Positions 1 through 8,745 of a stretch of 64,000 bases of DNA are shown here, one piece after another (within the stretch, counting starts at the first letter, position 1; each line of letters starts with the position of its first letter). Source of the DNA: Zafaria cholistanensis. GTDB taxonomy: Bacteria > Actinomycetota > Actinomycetes > Actinomycetales > Micrococcaceae. The stretch spans positions 128,880 to 192,879 of the forward strand of contig NZ_BKDJ01000006.1 in NCBI RefSeq assembly GCF_008580665.1. Reading direction: 5' to 3'. The position numbers were made by a program, and so were the translations under genes. Below the pieces are notes generated by a model. It saw only the letters and a program-made list of their open reading frames with translations, was not told the origin of the DNA and did not search any database.

Positions 1-1
1 C

Positions 2-1279
2 CACGCCATCACCAGTGCGAACAACCTGCTCGCCGCGCTGATCGACAATCACCTCCAGCAGGGCAACGACCTCGGAATCGACCCGCGCCGCATTACTTTC
101 AAGCGCGTCCTGGACATGAATGACCGCGCCCTGCGGGAGATCGTGATCGGCCTGGGCGGAACCAGCGGGGGCATTCCGCGCCAGGACGGCTTCGACATCA
201 CCGTGGCCTCCGAGGTGATGGCGGTCTTCTGCCTGGCTCGGGACCAGGCCGACCTCAAGGAGCGGCTGGGCGCGATCACGGTCGGGCACACCCGCGACGG
301 CCGTCCGGTGACCGCCGGCGACCTCGGCGCCGCCGGAGCGATGGCCCTGCTGCTGCGCGACGCCTTCAAGCCCAACCTGGTCCAGACCATCGACGGAACC
401 CCGGCACTGGTGCACGGCGGCCCGTTCGCGAACATCGCCCATGGCTGCAACTCGGTGGTCGCCACCCAGGCCGCCCGGCGGCTGGCGGACATCGTCGTCA
501 CGGAGGCCGGCTTCGGCGCGGACCTGGGCGCCGAGAAGTTCATCGACATCAAGGCCCGGCTGGCCAACTGCCAGCCTTCCGCCGTCGTGGTGGTGGCGAC
601 CGTGCGGGCGCTGAAAATGCACGGGGGAGTGCCCAAGGAAGGGTTGGGCGTCCGGGACGACGACGCGCTGCGCGCGGGGCTGGCCAACCTGGAGCGGCAC
701 GTGGGCAACGTGCGCCGGCTGGGGATCGAGCCGGTGGTGGCGCTCAACCGCTTCGCGACGGACAGCGGGGCCGAGCTGGACCTGGTGGCGCAGTGGTGCC
801 GGGAGCGCGGAGTGGCCGTGGCCGTGGCCGACGTATGGGCCCGCGGCGGCGCAGGCGGTGCGGAACTGGCCGCCCGGGTGCTGGAGGCGCTGGAGCGCGG
901 ACAGGAGGCGCACCCGCTGTACCCGCTGGAGCTGAACGTGGCGGAGAAGATCGAGACGATCGTGCGCACGGTCTACGGCGGGGCCGGGGTGGACTACTCC
1001 GTTCCGGCCCTGCGCCGGCTGGCCGAGATCCAGGCGGAGGGGCTGGACGGGCTGCCGGTATGCATGGCCAAGACGCAGTACTCCTTCTCCGACAACGCCT
1101 CCCGGCTCGGTGCCCCGGAGGGGTTCACCCTGCACGTGCGGGACCTGGTCCCCAAGACCGGGGCGGGGTTCATCGTGGTGCTGACCGGAGCAGTGATGAC
1201 CATGCCCGGCCTGCCGAAGGAACCCGCCGCGCTGCGCATGGATGTGGACGGGGGCGGCCGAGCGGTCGGGCTCTTCTAG
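2..1279 (+). CDS. fhs: Formate-tetrahydrofolate ligase, 3' part (5' end outside window)
   Basis: The frame is open from base 2 and starts within the protein: the first residues read [17 protein letters not shown], the conserved stretch of 10-formyl-THF synthetase that follows its nucleotide-binding region. About 425 residues are present of a usual length near 560, so roughly the N-terminal quarter lies to the left. The enzyme uses ATP, formate and tetrahydrofolate to make 10-formyl-THF for one-carbon metabolism in the cytoplasm. Other family stretches include [27 protein letters not shown] and [13 protein letters not shown] near the end. An in-frame ATG at 116 is internal and not the start. 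No frame break is visible. The identification is secure; only the true start cannot be seen. Confidence 0.96.
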   Translation, partial: HAITSANNLLAALIDNHLQQGNDLGIDPRRITFKRVLDMNDRALREIVIGLGGTSGGIPRQDGFDITVASEVMAVFCLARDQADLKERLGAITVGHTRDGRPVTAGDLGAAGAMALLLRDAFKPNLVQTIDGTPALVHGGPFANIAHGCNSVVATQAARRLADIVVTEAGFGADLGAEKFIDIKARLANCQPSAVVVVATVRALKMHGGVPKEGLGVRDDDALRAGLANLERHVGNVRRLGIEPVVALNRFATDSGAELDLVAQWCRERGVAVAVADVWARGGAGGAELAARVLEALERGQEAHPLYPLELNVAEKIETIVRTVYGGAGVDYSVPALRRLAEIQAEGLDGLPVCMAKTQYSFSDNASRLGAPEGFTLHVRDLVPKTGAGFIVVLTGAVMTMPGLPKEPAALRMDVDGGGRAVGLF

Positions 1280-1315
1280 GCCGTTGCGGCCTCCCGCGAA
1301 CGCGGGGCTGCCCTG

Positions 1316-1810
1316 TCAGGGCGCGCCCGCGGGAAGGGTGGCCGGGACCTTGCGCGCCAGGCTGCGGGCCGTCAGGACAAGCGCGGCGGAACTGGCCAGG
1401 ACCAGGGCCGCCGCGAAGGCCAGAGTGGCCGGTTCCTGCGAGAGCAATTGGGGGATGCGCCGGCCGGGGACCAGGACGGCGAAGGCGAAGGCGGTCACCG
1501 TACCCAGGTAGGCGCCGATCATGTTGCCGCGGTGGCTCTCGATCCGGTGCCGGATGGCGGACACGAGGCCGAGGGTGACGCTCAGCAGGGTGAAGGCGGA
1601 CAGGCCGTGCAGCCACGTGAAGCCGCCGCCGTCGCGGATCCAGAAGCTGCTGATGCACACGTAGTACATCACGGCAATCCAGCTGTACCCGATGATCCTG
1701 TGGGCCCTGTCCCTCTTGCGGCGGAAGATGTTGACGGGCCCCAGTACAAGGACGTACCCGGCGGCGAGGGCGTGGGTGGCGATGAGCCAGTTCCATTGCT
1801 CCATGATCAT
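1316..1810 (-). CDS. DUF2306 family small membrane protein
   Basis: A 164-residue integral membrane protein with about four hydrophobic segments. It shows the features I associate with DUF2306: an H at the N-terminal helix (IATHALAAGYVLVLGP), then HRIIGY, and a late SHRGNMIGAY motif. Molecular function is unknown; a quinone- or haem-type membrane role has been guessed for relatives but nothing here proves it. The start MIMEQWN lies only a few bases from a dyad (1812-1828) and has no Shine-Dalgarno, so the message is probably leaderless; ATG at 1804 is the alternative. It diverges from the MerR gene at 1904, the usual arrangement for a MerR regulator and its target. Confidence 0.75.
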   Translation of the reverse strand: MIMEQWNWLIATHALAAGYVLVLGPVNIFRRKRDRAHRIIGYSWIAVMYYVCISSFWIRDGGGFTWLHGLSAFTLLSVTLGLVSAIRHRIESHRGNMIGAYLGTVTAFAFAVLVPGRRIPQLLSQEPATLAFAAALVLASSAALVLTARSLARKVPATLPAGAP

Positions 1811-1811
1811 A

Positions 1812-1828
1812 GGATAGTTTAGCTATCC
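1812..1828. promoter_or_regulatory. Dyad operator between DUF2306 gene and MerR gene
   Basis: The sequence is GGATAG, TTTAG, CTATCC: a perfect 6-bp inverted repeat with a 5-bp spacer, AT-rich for this DNA. It lies just upstream of the minus-strand start at 1810, and on that strand it contains TATCCT, a plausible -10 hexamer for a leaderless transcript. MerR-family proteins bind dyads of this kind in promoters, so I infer that it is the site for the neighbouring regulator. No -35 hexamer was assigned with confidence. Confidence 0.5.
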
Positions 1829-1903
1829 CATTTGGTACACAGGCTGGCGGGCCCAGGACTCGGAGCGGGATGGGGCGGGACCGTGGATCCGGGAGGAGGC
1901 ACC

Positions 1904-2512
1904 ATGCAGCTGAAGGAACTGAGCAGCCGCAGCGGCGTGAGCGGGGCGAGCATCAAGTTCTACCTCCGCGAGGGACTGCTGGCTCCGGGCAGCACCGCTG
2001 CTTCCCCGCGCGCGGACTACGGACCCGGGCACCTGCGGCGGTTGGAGCTGATCAAGACCCTGCGCGGGGTGGTGGGGCTGGGGCTGGCCGGAATCAAGGA
2101 GATCACCGGGGGTATCGACGATCCCGGGCTCGGCACCGTGGAGCTGATGGGCAGGGTGCAATCCATAGTCCTTGGACTGGCGGAGGAAGCGGTCCCGGAC
2201 CACCCGCTGATGGCCGGGCTGGTCGGTCCGGGCCGGTGGGCGGATGCCTCCTCCCGGGCCCGGAACTCCCTGAACCTGCTGCTGCACCGGATGGATGAGC
2301 TCGGCGTGCCCGCCAACCCCCGGGTGCTGGCGGTGTATGCGGCGGCCGTGGACCAGGTCGCGGCGCTCGACGTGGGGCACGCGGAGCAGGCCGCAAGCAG
2401 GGATGAATTGGCGGGGACGGTGGCGGTGGGCACCCACCTGTACGGCGAGCTGCTGCTGAAGATGCTGGCGGTTGCCCAGGCTTCCCGCGCCATCCGCGGC
2501 CCCGAGGGATGA
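1904..2512 (+). CDS. MerR family transcriptional regulator
   Basis: A 202-residue protein opening with a MerR winged-helix DNA-binding domain (residues 1-70): MQLKELSSRSGVSGASIKFY followed by LREGLLAPG, the standard helix-turn-helix and first wing. The rest is helical with no recognisable ligand-binding domain and no cysteine cluster, so a metal sensor is unlikely. I chose the ATG at 1904 because GGGAGGAGG lies about 5 bases upstream and the MerR fold begins exactly there; the frame stays open further upstream without such support. It is divergent from the DUF2306 gene with a dyad between them. The ligand is unknown. Confidence 0.85.
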   Translation: MQLKELSSRSGVSGASIKFYLREGLLAPGSTAASPRADYGPGHLRRLELIKTLRGVVGLGLAGIKEITGGIDDPGLGTVELMGRVQSIVLGLAEEAVPDHPLMAGLVGPGRWADASSRARNSLNLLLHRMDELGVPANPRVLAVYAAAVDQVAALDVGHAEQAASRDELAGTVAVGTHLYGELLLKMLAVAQASRAIRGPEG

Positions 2513-2611
2513 GCCGGCCCCCAAGGACGAAGCCGGACCGGCGCCGCGCGGCCGGACCCTTCCCGGCCGTGGGATGGGCGCCGCCCCGGACCAACAGGCC
2601 GCGCCCTGAAA

Positions 2612-2663
2612 CGCAGACGGCGGAGGGTGGCTGCCTGAAGGCAGCCACCCTCCGCCGTCTGCG
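2612..2663. terminator. Perfect 24-bp hairpin between convergent MerR and ino1 genes
   Basis: Arms 2612-2635 and 2640-2663 are perfectly complementary around a TGAA tetraloop. It sits between the converging ends of the MerR gene (2512) and ino1 (2693). On the minus strand it is followed by a short TTT; on the plus strand there is no U-run. It is probably a bidirectional transcription stop and is among the longest perfect stems in the window. Confidence 0.8.
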
Positions 2664-2692
2664 CGTGCAGGAAGCTTTAGCGTTTGACCGCT

Positions 2693-3781
2693 TTAGCGTT
2701 CGATCTCGCCGCGGATGAAGGCTTCGACCTTTTCCTTGGCGATGTCGTCGTTGTACTGCTCCGGGGGGGACTTCATGAAGTAGGAGGAGGCAGAAAGGAT
2801 GGGCCCGCCGATGCCGCGGTCCAGGGCGATCTTTGCGGCGCGCACGGCGTCGATGATCACTCCGGCCGAGTTCGGGGAGTCCCAGACCTCAAGCTTGTAC
2901 TCCAGGGACACCGGGGCGTCGCCGAAGTTGCGTCCCTCCAGGCGCACGAAGGCCCACTTGCGGTCATCCAGCCAGGAGACGTAGTCGGAGGGCCCGATGT
3001 GCACGTCTTCGGCGGCGAGCTCGGCGCTGGTGTTGGAGGTCACGGCCTGGGTCTTGGAGATCTTCTTGGATTCCAGGCGTTCGCGCTCGAGCATGTTCTT
3101 GAAGTCCATGTTCCCGCCCACGTTCAGCTGGTAGGTCCGGTCCAGGGTGACTCCGCGGTCTTCGAACAGCTTGGCCATCACGCGGTGGGTGATGGTCGCC
3201 CCGATCTGGCTCTTGATGTCATCGCCCACGATCGGCACCCCGGCGTCGGTGAACTTCTGCGCCCACTCGGGGGTGCCGGCGATGAACACCGGCAGCGCGT
3301 TCACGAACGCGACCCCGGCGTCGATGGCGGCCTGGGCGTAGAACTTCGCCGCGGCCTCGGACCCCACGGGCAGGTAGCAGACCAGCACGTCCACGGCGGC
3401 CTCGCGCAGCGCGGCGACCACGTCCACCGGGGGGACTTCGGATTCGGCGATGGTCTCGCGGTAGTACTTGCCCAGCCCGTCCAGGGTGGGACCGCGCTGG
3501 ACGGTCACGCCGGTGGCGGGGACCTCGGCGATCTTGATGGTGTTGTTCTCGCTGGCCAGGATCGCGTCGGACAAGTCCAGGCCGACCTTCTTGGAGTCCA
3601 CGTCGAACGCGGCCACGAACTGCACATCGCCCACGTGGTACGGGCCGAACTGGACGTGCATCAGGCCCGGGACGGTGGCGGTCGGGTCCGCGTCCTTGTA
3701 GTACTCGACGCCCTGGACCAGCGACGTGGCACAGTTGCCAACGCCAACAATTGCTACCCGGATGGGATTACCTGACACCAT
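2693..3781 (-). CDS. ino1: Inositol-3-phosphate synthase (myo-inositol-1-phosphate synthase)
   Basis: Converts glucose-6-phosphate to 1L-myo-inositol-3-phosphate with a tightly bound NAD, the first step towards phosphatidylinositol and mycothiol in actinobacteria. The 362-residue protein matches the actinobacterial form. It has an N-terminal Rossmann motif [16 protein letters not shown], then [46 protein letters not shown] and the catalytic-region [12 protein letters not shown]. The start ATG at 3781 is preceded on the minus strand by TTGAGGAGAC, a good ribosome site. It is monocistronic, with the long hairpin at 2612-2663 downstream. The mycothiol-linked protein at 53466 fits the same cofactor biology. 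Confidence 0.96.
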   Translation of the reverse strand: MVSGNPIRVAIVGVGNCATSLVQGVEYYKDADPTATVPGLMHVQFGPYHVGDVQFVAAFDVDSKKVGLDLSDAILASENNTIKIAEVPATGVTVQRGPTLDGLGKYYRETIAESEVPPVDVVAALREAAVDVLVCYLPVGSEAAAKFYAQAAIDAGVAFVNALPVFIAGTPEWAQKFTDAGVPIVGDDIKSQIGATITHRVMAKLFEDRGVTLDRTYQLNVGGNMDFKNMLERERLESKKISKTQAVTSNTSAELAAEDVHIGPSDYVSWLDDRKWAFVRLEGRNFGDAPVSLEYKLEVWDSPNSAGVIIDAVRAAKIALDRGIGGPILSASSYFMKSPPEQYNDDIAKEKVEAFIRGEIER

Positions 3782-3862
3782 GTCTCCTCAAGGAATTGTT
3801 CGGACGCGACGGCACGGGCCGCGCCATGAGCCTTAACAATTCTAAGTGCAGACGGAGTCGGT

Positions 3863-3893
3863 GTATTCCCGGCCACGTCGTGGCCGGGAATAC
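3863..3893 (-). terminator. Hairpin after the glycan operon
   Basis: A perfect 14-bp stem (arms 3863-3876 and 3880-3893, GTATTCCCGGCCAC and its complement) closes on a 3-base loop, 30 bases past the last gene of the minus-strand glycan operon. There is no strong U-tract. It also lies upstream of ino1, so it separates the two transcription units. Confidence 0.65.
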
Positions 3894-3923
3894 GAGGGCC
3901 GCGGAAGCGCCGCGGAGGCGGGG

Positions 3924-5126
3924 TCAGGCCGCGGCGCGCAGCCGCTTGCGGGCCTTGCGCACCGCCTTGAGCACCGAGGTGGGCAGGGCGGTGCGGATCC
4001 GGGCCCGGCGGGACTTGCGCCGGACCAGGGCCAGGACTTCGGGGTCGCTGGCCAGCCGCCCGGCCCGCGCCCGTTCGGCCAGCTGGAGCAGGAGGTCGCC
4101 CAGGGGCACGTGCTGGGTGTGGAAGTAGTTTTCCCGCAGCCATTGCGGGTCCGCGCAGGCGAAGCGCAGCTGCTCCACGTCATCCAGCGTGCCCAGCAGG
4201 CCGCTGTCGGCGAAGACCTTGTTCAGCAGCTTTTCGCTGACCCCGAAGTCCTCGAGGATCAGGGCCGGGAGCCCGCGGTCCAGGGCCTCCAGCACGGCGG
4301 TGGAGGAGACGGTGAGCAGGGCCGAACCGGGGCCAAGCACTGAATCCATGGAGCCGGTGGCGAAGCGGACGGATCCCTCACGCACGGTGCCGGCCTCCAC
4401 CAGGCCGGCCCAGAGGGCGTCGTACGGGTGGCGTTCGCGGTGGGTTTGGGGTTCTCCGGCCAGGGCGCGCAGCTTCACCACCACCTCCACCCCGGGGTTG
4501 CGTTCGGCGGCCGCGGCCAGCCGGACCAGAAGCTGTTCGCGTTCGGTGCGCCGGAACGGCATCTTCGCCTGGGCCGCGAAAACGATGCGGGTCACCGGCG
4601 CTTCCACCGGAACGGGGCGCTTGGGCGAGGCGAGGAACGGCAGCCGGGAGAGCAGGATCGAGATGTTGGAGCCGATCTTCTCGGCAATGTCCGCAAACGC
4701 GCGGGTCTCGGCATGGCTGTGGGCGATGAAGGCGTCCCCCAGGGCCCGGAAGCGCAGTGCCTTGGAGGTGGCCGGGTAGGCGACCCCGGGCAGCGCGGAG
4801 ACCAGGGCCGGACGCGGGCGCCGCTTCACGGAGGCCACCCGGTAGAAGACCTCCTGCACCACCGGTCCGGTGGCTGCCGCGAAGACGACGTCGGTGCCCG
4901 CCAGTTCGGCGGCCAGCCGGTGTGCGGGGACGACGTCGGGAACGATTCCCTCCATGAAGGTGCCTGCGGTGGCGGCGCGCTGCTGCACCTCGGTGGGCAG
5001 CAGCGGGGAGCGCACCAGCACCACGCGGCGCTCCCATTCGGGGCCCAGCCGGTCCAGCGTGGTGCAGGCCAGCTTCAGGTACGAGTCGCTGTCGGCGACG
5101 GCGGTGATCCGGTAGCGGGGGGTCAT
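3924..5126 (-). CDS. DUF6716-type putative glycosyltransferase, last gene of nonulosonic-acid operon
   Basis: A 400-residue soluble protein with no signal peptide or membrane segment, beginning MTPRYRITAVADSDSYLKLA. The overall impression is a two-domain GT-B-like fold: an N-terminal half with VRSPLLPTE and VVFAAATGPVVQEVFY, and a C-terminal half with VVVKLRALAGEP, LLTVSSTAVLEALDRGLPAL and ILEDFGVSEKLLN. The 'SSTAVLEAL.RG.P' stretch resembles the nucleotide-sugar-binding motif seen in capsule and sialyl transferases. I recognise it as the family annotated DUF6716 next to sialic-acid genes in Actinobacteria, but no activity is established here. It is the distal gene of the operon, 54 bases after the preceding gene and followed by a hairpin. 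A role in building or capping the glycan is inference. Confidence 0.65.
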   Translation of the reverse strand: MTPRYRITAVADSDSYLKLACTTLDRLGPEWERRVVLVRSPLLPTEVQQRAATAGTFMEGIVPDVVPAHRLAAELAGTDVVFAAATGPVVQEVFYRVASVKRRPRPALVSALPGVAYPATSKALRFRALGDAFIAHSHAETRAFADIAEKIGSNISILLSRLPFLASPKRPVPVEAPVTRIVFAAQAKMPFRRTEREQLLVRLAAAAERNPGVEVVVKLRALAGEPQTHRERHPYDALWAGLVEAGTVREGSVRFATGSMDSVLGPGSALLTVSSTAVLEALDRGLPALILEDFGVSEKLLNKVFADSGLLGTLDDVEQLRFACADPQWLRENYFHTQHVPLGDLLLQLAERARAGRLASDPEVLALVRRKSRRARIRTALPTSVLKAVRKARKRLRAAA

Positions 5127-5162
5127 GCGTTCTCTCCTAGTGAATCCGGTCAGCTGAATCTG

Positions 5163-5196
5163 GTCAGCCCAGTGAAGTAGTCAGCCCAGTGAAGTG
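5163..5196. repeat. 17-bp tandem duplication over a stop codon
   Basis: Two adjacent 17-bp units of GTCAGCCCAGTGAAGT plus A or G (5163-5179 and 5180-5196) differ only at the last base. The second unit contains the stop codon of the minus-strand gene ending at 5181; the first repeats that stop downstream. Further partial copies of GGTCAG lie at about 5148-5162. Confidence 0.85.
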
Positions 5197-6236
5197 GTCA
5201 GGTGCGCGCGCAGCGCGGGGGTCGCCGCCGGGGTCCACCAGGGATCGGGGACGGGGTGCCCCTTGATGGCCACGCCGTTGGGCGCCAGCAGCAGCCGCAG
5301 GGAGGGCAGCACGGTGGAGGGCAGGGCGCGCACGGTCTGGCCCGGGCGCAACCCGCGCAACCTCATCTCCACCGGCACTGTGTGCTCCTGGACGCGGATC
5401 ATGGGGTTCCCGGCCAGCCGGGCCAGGAAGTCCGGGCGTTCGCGCCGGTGCGGGAAGTAGGCCACCGGGCCGTCCTCGGCCAGCGACATCACCCAACCCA
5501 GGTAGGCCTCCACGTCGACCAGGCCATCGGAGGCCAGCGCGGAACCGACCACGATGGTTGGCTCGTGGAAGGTCTCCGGCACCGGCTGGCTGGCCAGCCA
5601 CTCGAAGCGGTGGTGCTCCAGGTGTCCGCCCAGCGCCCGGAACTTCTCGTCGACGCAGATCGGCACGGGCAGCGCGGTGAAGGCCATCAGCCTGCCGTGC
5701 CTGGCAAGCAGGCGCAGGTGGTGCCAGGTGGCCAGGCCCAGGGCCCGCCGGCCGAGGCCGGCCCGCCCGCGCGGGCGGATGAGCGGAACGGGCCGGTCGG
5801 CGGTGAGCATGTCCAGCAGCTTCAGGGTGGCCAGGCCGTCGTCGACGATGACCACCTCCTGGGCCGCGACCGGGCCCAGCAGCGCCCGCTGGATGCGGCC
5901 GGAGTAGGCGTCGCCGGTCACCCAGCGGTCGATGCCCGGCCGGCTGGCCGGAGGCACCTTGAGCCCGGCATCGGCGAAGCTGATCCCGGGCGGGGCGTGG
6001 GCCACCAGCGCCTGCAGCGTGGAATCCAGCCCCTCCGTTCCCCCGCGGGGGTGGATCACGGTGTCTGAACCCAGCAGCCCCGCACCGTGCGCCTCTACTG
6101 CGCTGAGCAGCTGCAGCGGGGATTCGACCCACACCTCGGCACGCCCGTGGCGGGGCCGGGCAACCTCCGGCACCAGCCGCAGCCTGCGGCTGTGCTCCCG
6201 CCGCCCCACGGCGGCCTTACTCTGTGCCGTTTGCAT
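5181..6236 (-). CDS. Putative sialyltransferase-like protein (GT52-like N-terminus)
   Basis: A 351-residue cytoplasmic protein. After a basic, probably flexible 30-residue N-terminus it reads EVWVESPLQLLSAVEAHGAG, resembling the start of family 52 sialyltransferases and related capsule enzymes. Later stretches are VVIVDDGLATLKLLDML, VCVDEKFRALGGHLEH-like, TIVVGSALASDGLVDVEAYL and VAYFPHRRERPDFLARL. The DDG followed later by a PHRRE basic cluster is typical of enzymes binding CMP-sugars or polyanionic acceptors. Its start overlaps the preceding gene by 20 bases, so translation is coupled, and the operon supplies a CMP-activated sugar. Assignment as a sialyltransferase is inference; 'hypothetical protein in a nonulosonic-acid operon' is the safe reading. 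Confidence 0.55.
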   Translation of the reverse strand: MQTAQSKAAVGRREHSRRLRLVPEVARPRHGRAEVWVESPLQLLSAVEAHGAGLLGSDTVIHPRGGTEGLDSTLQALVAHAPPGISFADAGLKVPPASRPGIDRWVTGDAYSGRIQRALLGPVAAQEVVIVDDGLATLKLLDMLTADRPVPLIRPRGRAGLGRRALGLATWHHLRLLARHGRLMAFTALPVPICVDEKFRALGGHLEHHRFEWLASQPVPETFHEPTIVVGSALASDGLVDVEAYLGWVMSLAEDGPVAYFPHRRERPDFLARLAGNPMIRVQEHTVPVEMRLRGLRPGQTVRALPSTVLPSLRLLLAPNGVAIKGHPVPDPWWTPAATPALRAHLTTSLG

Positions 6237-7704
6237 GGCGGTGTTCCGGCCGAAGCCGTGTGGCGAGCCGGCCCAGCCGCCTCCGTCCGGCCCGCCCCAT
6301 CCTCAGGAGCGCCCGGGGGTGCAGCCGGTGGGATGCGGGGGCGGGATTGGACGGGGCGGGATTGGACGGGGTGGGGTGGGACTGTGCCGAAGCGGACAGG
6401 GCGGTGTCGCCGGTGGGGGCGCCGTCCGGTTCATCGGCCTCCCGGGACTGGTCGGAAACGGGCAGGTCGGGGAGGGGCAGGTCGAGGACGGACAGGCGGC
6501 GTCGCCTGAAATAGCGGGCCTGCTGGGGCAGGCCCGCACGCAGGAATTCCGTGGTGGCCGAACGCAGGCCCGGCAGTTGCCTGGACTGCATGCAGTACGC
6601 CACGGCCTCGACCAGGCGCTGAAGCTGTCCGCCGGTGCCGTCGGGGTCCTCGGCCGGGGTGGGCATCGAGCGGACCAGCAGCGCATCGATGAGGGTGACC
6701 GGGATCCGGTTGCTGTTCTCGTACGGGGTCAGGCGCTCCAGCAGAAGCTCGGTGCCGACGGCCTGGCATTCGATTCCCAAGAGGTACCGTGCCGTGGCCA
6801 GCGCGGTGGAGAAGCAGGAGATGACGACGTCGGGACGCATCTTCGCCATGGCCGTTTCCGCCAGCACGGGGCTGTCCAGCACCATAAAGCCCAGTCCCAG
6901 GCCGGCGGCATCCTCGGCCAGCCGGCGCGCCGTCGGGGGGCCCGAGCTGGGGTGCGGCTTGAAGACCACCGTGCGGACTCCGCGGTCCCGCGCCGCCCGC
7001 AGCATGTCCCGGTGCAGCCCGGCCTCCTCCTCAGCGGTGAGGATCCCGAGGTCCGCAAGGTACTGCCCGAGCACCAGGGCGGTGGGTCCCTGGGAGGCAG
7101 CGGCGGGAAGGTCCGGGGTGGCGTCGGCGACCTCACAGAACACTGCGGCGAGGCCGGCCAGCCCCACCGCGGTCCGGCGCGGGCCGTGCTCGCGCAGCAG
7201 CAGCGGTTCCAGCCCGGGAACCAGGTCGACGTACACAATCCCGTCCAGCCGCTGGCACAGCGGCTGGGGCAGCCCGTTACGGGTGGGCCCGTAGGACATG
7301 AGGCCGTCGGAATGCACCAGGATGGGGGCGTCGTGGAAGATCCGGCACAGTGCAACCGCCGGGTTGACCTGTATCGATTCGACCACCAGCTGCACGGGGG
7401 CGGTGCCCAGTCCCCAGTGGCTGCGCAGCAGGCGTTCCCAGAGGGGCAGCTCGTCCCGGCGGGGGCTGAACTGGGCCGGGCGCCGCGGCCACAGCAGTTC
7501 GGCAAGGTCGAGGACGCGGTCGAACCGGGCGGCCAGGGCGCCAAACCCCGCCATGTCCTGGATGCGGGGGGAGAGCTCGGGCTGGTGGGCTCCGTTGGCG
7601 AGGACCAGGACGCGCTCGTCGGCGTCGGGAAGCGCCCCGGCGTCGACCATTGCGGCCAGCGAGACAACCTGGAACATGGTGGAGGCCGCGACAAGCTGGA
7701 TCAT
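6217..7704 (-). CDS. Alpha-2,8-polysialyltransferase family protein
   Basis: I recognise the POLYST (alpha-2,8-polysialyltransferase) family, whose bacterial members transfer sialic acid from CMP-sialic acid to a growing chain. The 495-residue protein begins MIQLVAASTMFQVVSLAAMV and contains VLVLANGAHQPELSP, ILVHSDGLMSYGPTRN, LVLGQYLADLGILT, VVFKPHPSSGPPTARRL and VISCFSTALATARYLLG. The KPHP and S-(F/S)-S elements match the HP and S motifs of bacterial sialyltransferases. The ATG at 7704 overlaps the upstream stop in an ATGA junction and has GGAG upstream; 45 further in-frame upstream codons read as low-complexity sequence and were rejected. The C-terminal tail carries a short Pro/Ser repeat (PSNPA) encoded by a 15-bp tandem repeat near 6344-6374. 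Confidence 0.8.
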   Translation of the reverse strand: MIQLVAASTMFQVVSLAAMVDAGALPDADERVLVLANGAHQPELSPRIQDMAGFGALAARFDRVLDLAELLWPRRPAQFSPRRDELPLWERLLRSHWGLGTAPVQLVVESIQVNPAVALCRIFHDAPILVHSDGLMSYGPTRNGLPQPLCQRLDGIVYVDLVPGLEPLLLREHGPRRTAVGLAGLAAVFCEVADATPDLPAAASQGPTALVLGQYLADLGILTAEEEAGLHRDMLRAARDRGVRTVVFKPHPSSGPPTARRLAEDAAGLGLGFMVLDSPVLAETAMAKMRPDVVISCFSTALATARYLLGIECQAVGTELLLERLTPYENSNRIPVTLIDALLVRSMPTPAEDPDGTGGQLQRLVEAVAYCMQSRQLPGLRSATTEFLRAGLPQQARYFRRRRLSVLDLPLPDLPVSDQSREADEPDGAPTGDTALSASAQSHPTPSNPAPSNPAPASHRLHPRALLRMGRAGRRRLGRLATRLRPEHRHANGTE

Positions 7705-8735
7705 GGGGAGACTCCTGCGGGTGCGGCGGGCACGGATTCGGCGGGCACGGAGCCCGTAAAACGCCCGGGGCCACCGGGCAGCAGCGGGAGCAGGGCGGCC
7801 CGGCGCTCCGCATCCAGGGTATCCAGGGCCCCCTGGCATGCTTCCTGGGGCATGGCGGCCAGGGCCTGGGTGATGCCCGCCCGCAGCGGTTCCCGCAAGT
7901 CCCCGGGCCAGTTGTCCCTGCCCAGGTGGTGGCAGGCCACGGCGCAGAACTGCCGGGCAACCTTGGGCCAGAACAGGGTGGGGTCCTCAACGGTTTGGAC
8001 CAGGTCGAAAATCATCGCGAACGACGGGAGGAAGTCCAATTGCCTTTCGTCGCAGACCTGGGTCAGGGAGGTTGGCACTCCCCGCCGGTAGATGACGCCG
8101 GGGGCGTTGACGACAGCGAAACTGTCCGCCTGGAGATGCAGGCGCCAGATCCAGGGGCGGTCCTCGGCGGTCCTCAGGCCGTCGGGAAAGCGCAGCAGTC
8201 CGCGTTCGGCGACCCGCCGCTGGAACAGCCCGGCCCATGCATAGGGGTAGTCGACCATGGCCCTTGCGTCGGCCGGCAGGATCGACTCCCGGGGGTCCAG
8301 GGCGGTTCCTCGGCGGGCTTGGGGTGCGCGCACCAGGGTGCGCCTGCCCTCCTCCACGGTGACGTGGTCGGTGCGGACAAAGTCCACATCCAGCCGCCGC
8401 AGCGAATCGAGGCACGCCGCCAGATGCCCGGGGGCCAGCCAGTCGTCGCCGTCGAGGAAGGCGATGTACGCACCCCCGGCGGCGTCGAGGCCCTGGTTCC
8501 GGGCCGTGGCCAGGCCCGCGGTGGATTCGTTGCGGAGCACCCGGAGGCCGGGGAGCCGGTCCGCGAAGGACGCGGCCAGCTCCCCGGTTCCGTCGGTGGA
8601 TCCGTCGTCGACCACCAGCACCTCGAGCACGGCGGGATCGTCGAACTGCAGGGCAAGCGAAGCCAGGGCGTCGGAGACGTACGGTGCCTGGTCCTTGGCC
8701 GGGACGATCACGCTGACGAGGGGCCGGTGGGTCAT
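7701..8735 (-). CDS. Family 2 glycosyltransferase
   Basis: A 344-residue cytoplasmic GT-A enzyme. The N-terminal domain (residues 1-110) has the full GT2 signature: VSVIVPAKDQAPYVSDAL, LEVLVVDDGSTDGT, TAGLATARNQGLDAA and the metal-binding IAFLDGDDWLAPGHL. The remaining 230 residues contain TAEDRPWIWRLHL, which supplies the usual ED acid/base pair. Sugar donor and acceptor are not readable. Its stop overlaps the next start by 4 bases, and neuB ends 10 bases upstream, so it is in the nonulosonic-acid operon. It may add the neutral sugar of the repeat unit or prime the chain; this is inference. Confidence 0.88.
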   Translation of the reverse strand: MTHRPLVSVIVPAKDQAPYVSDALASLALQFDDPAVLEVLVVDDGSTDGTGELAASFADRLPGLRVLRNESTAGLATARNQGLDAAGGAYIAFLDGDDWLAPGHLAACLDSLRRLDVDFVRTDHVTVEEGRRTLVRAPQARRGTALDPRESILPADARAMVDYPYAWAGLFQRRVAERGLLRFPDGLRTAEDRPWIWRLHLQADSFAVVNAPGVIYRRGVPTSLTQVCDERQLDFLPSFAMIFDLVQTVEDPTLFWPKVARQFCAVACHHLGRDNWPGDLREPLRAGITQALAAMPQEACQGALDTLDAERRAALLPLLPGGPGRFTGSVPAESVPAAPAGVSP

Positions 8736-8745
8736 AGGGCGGTCC

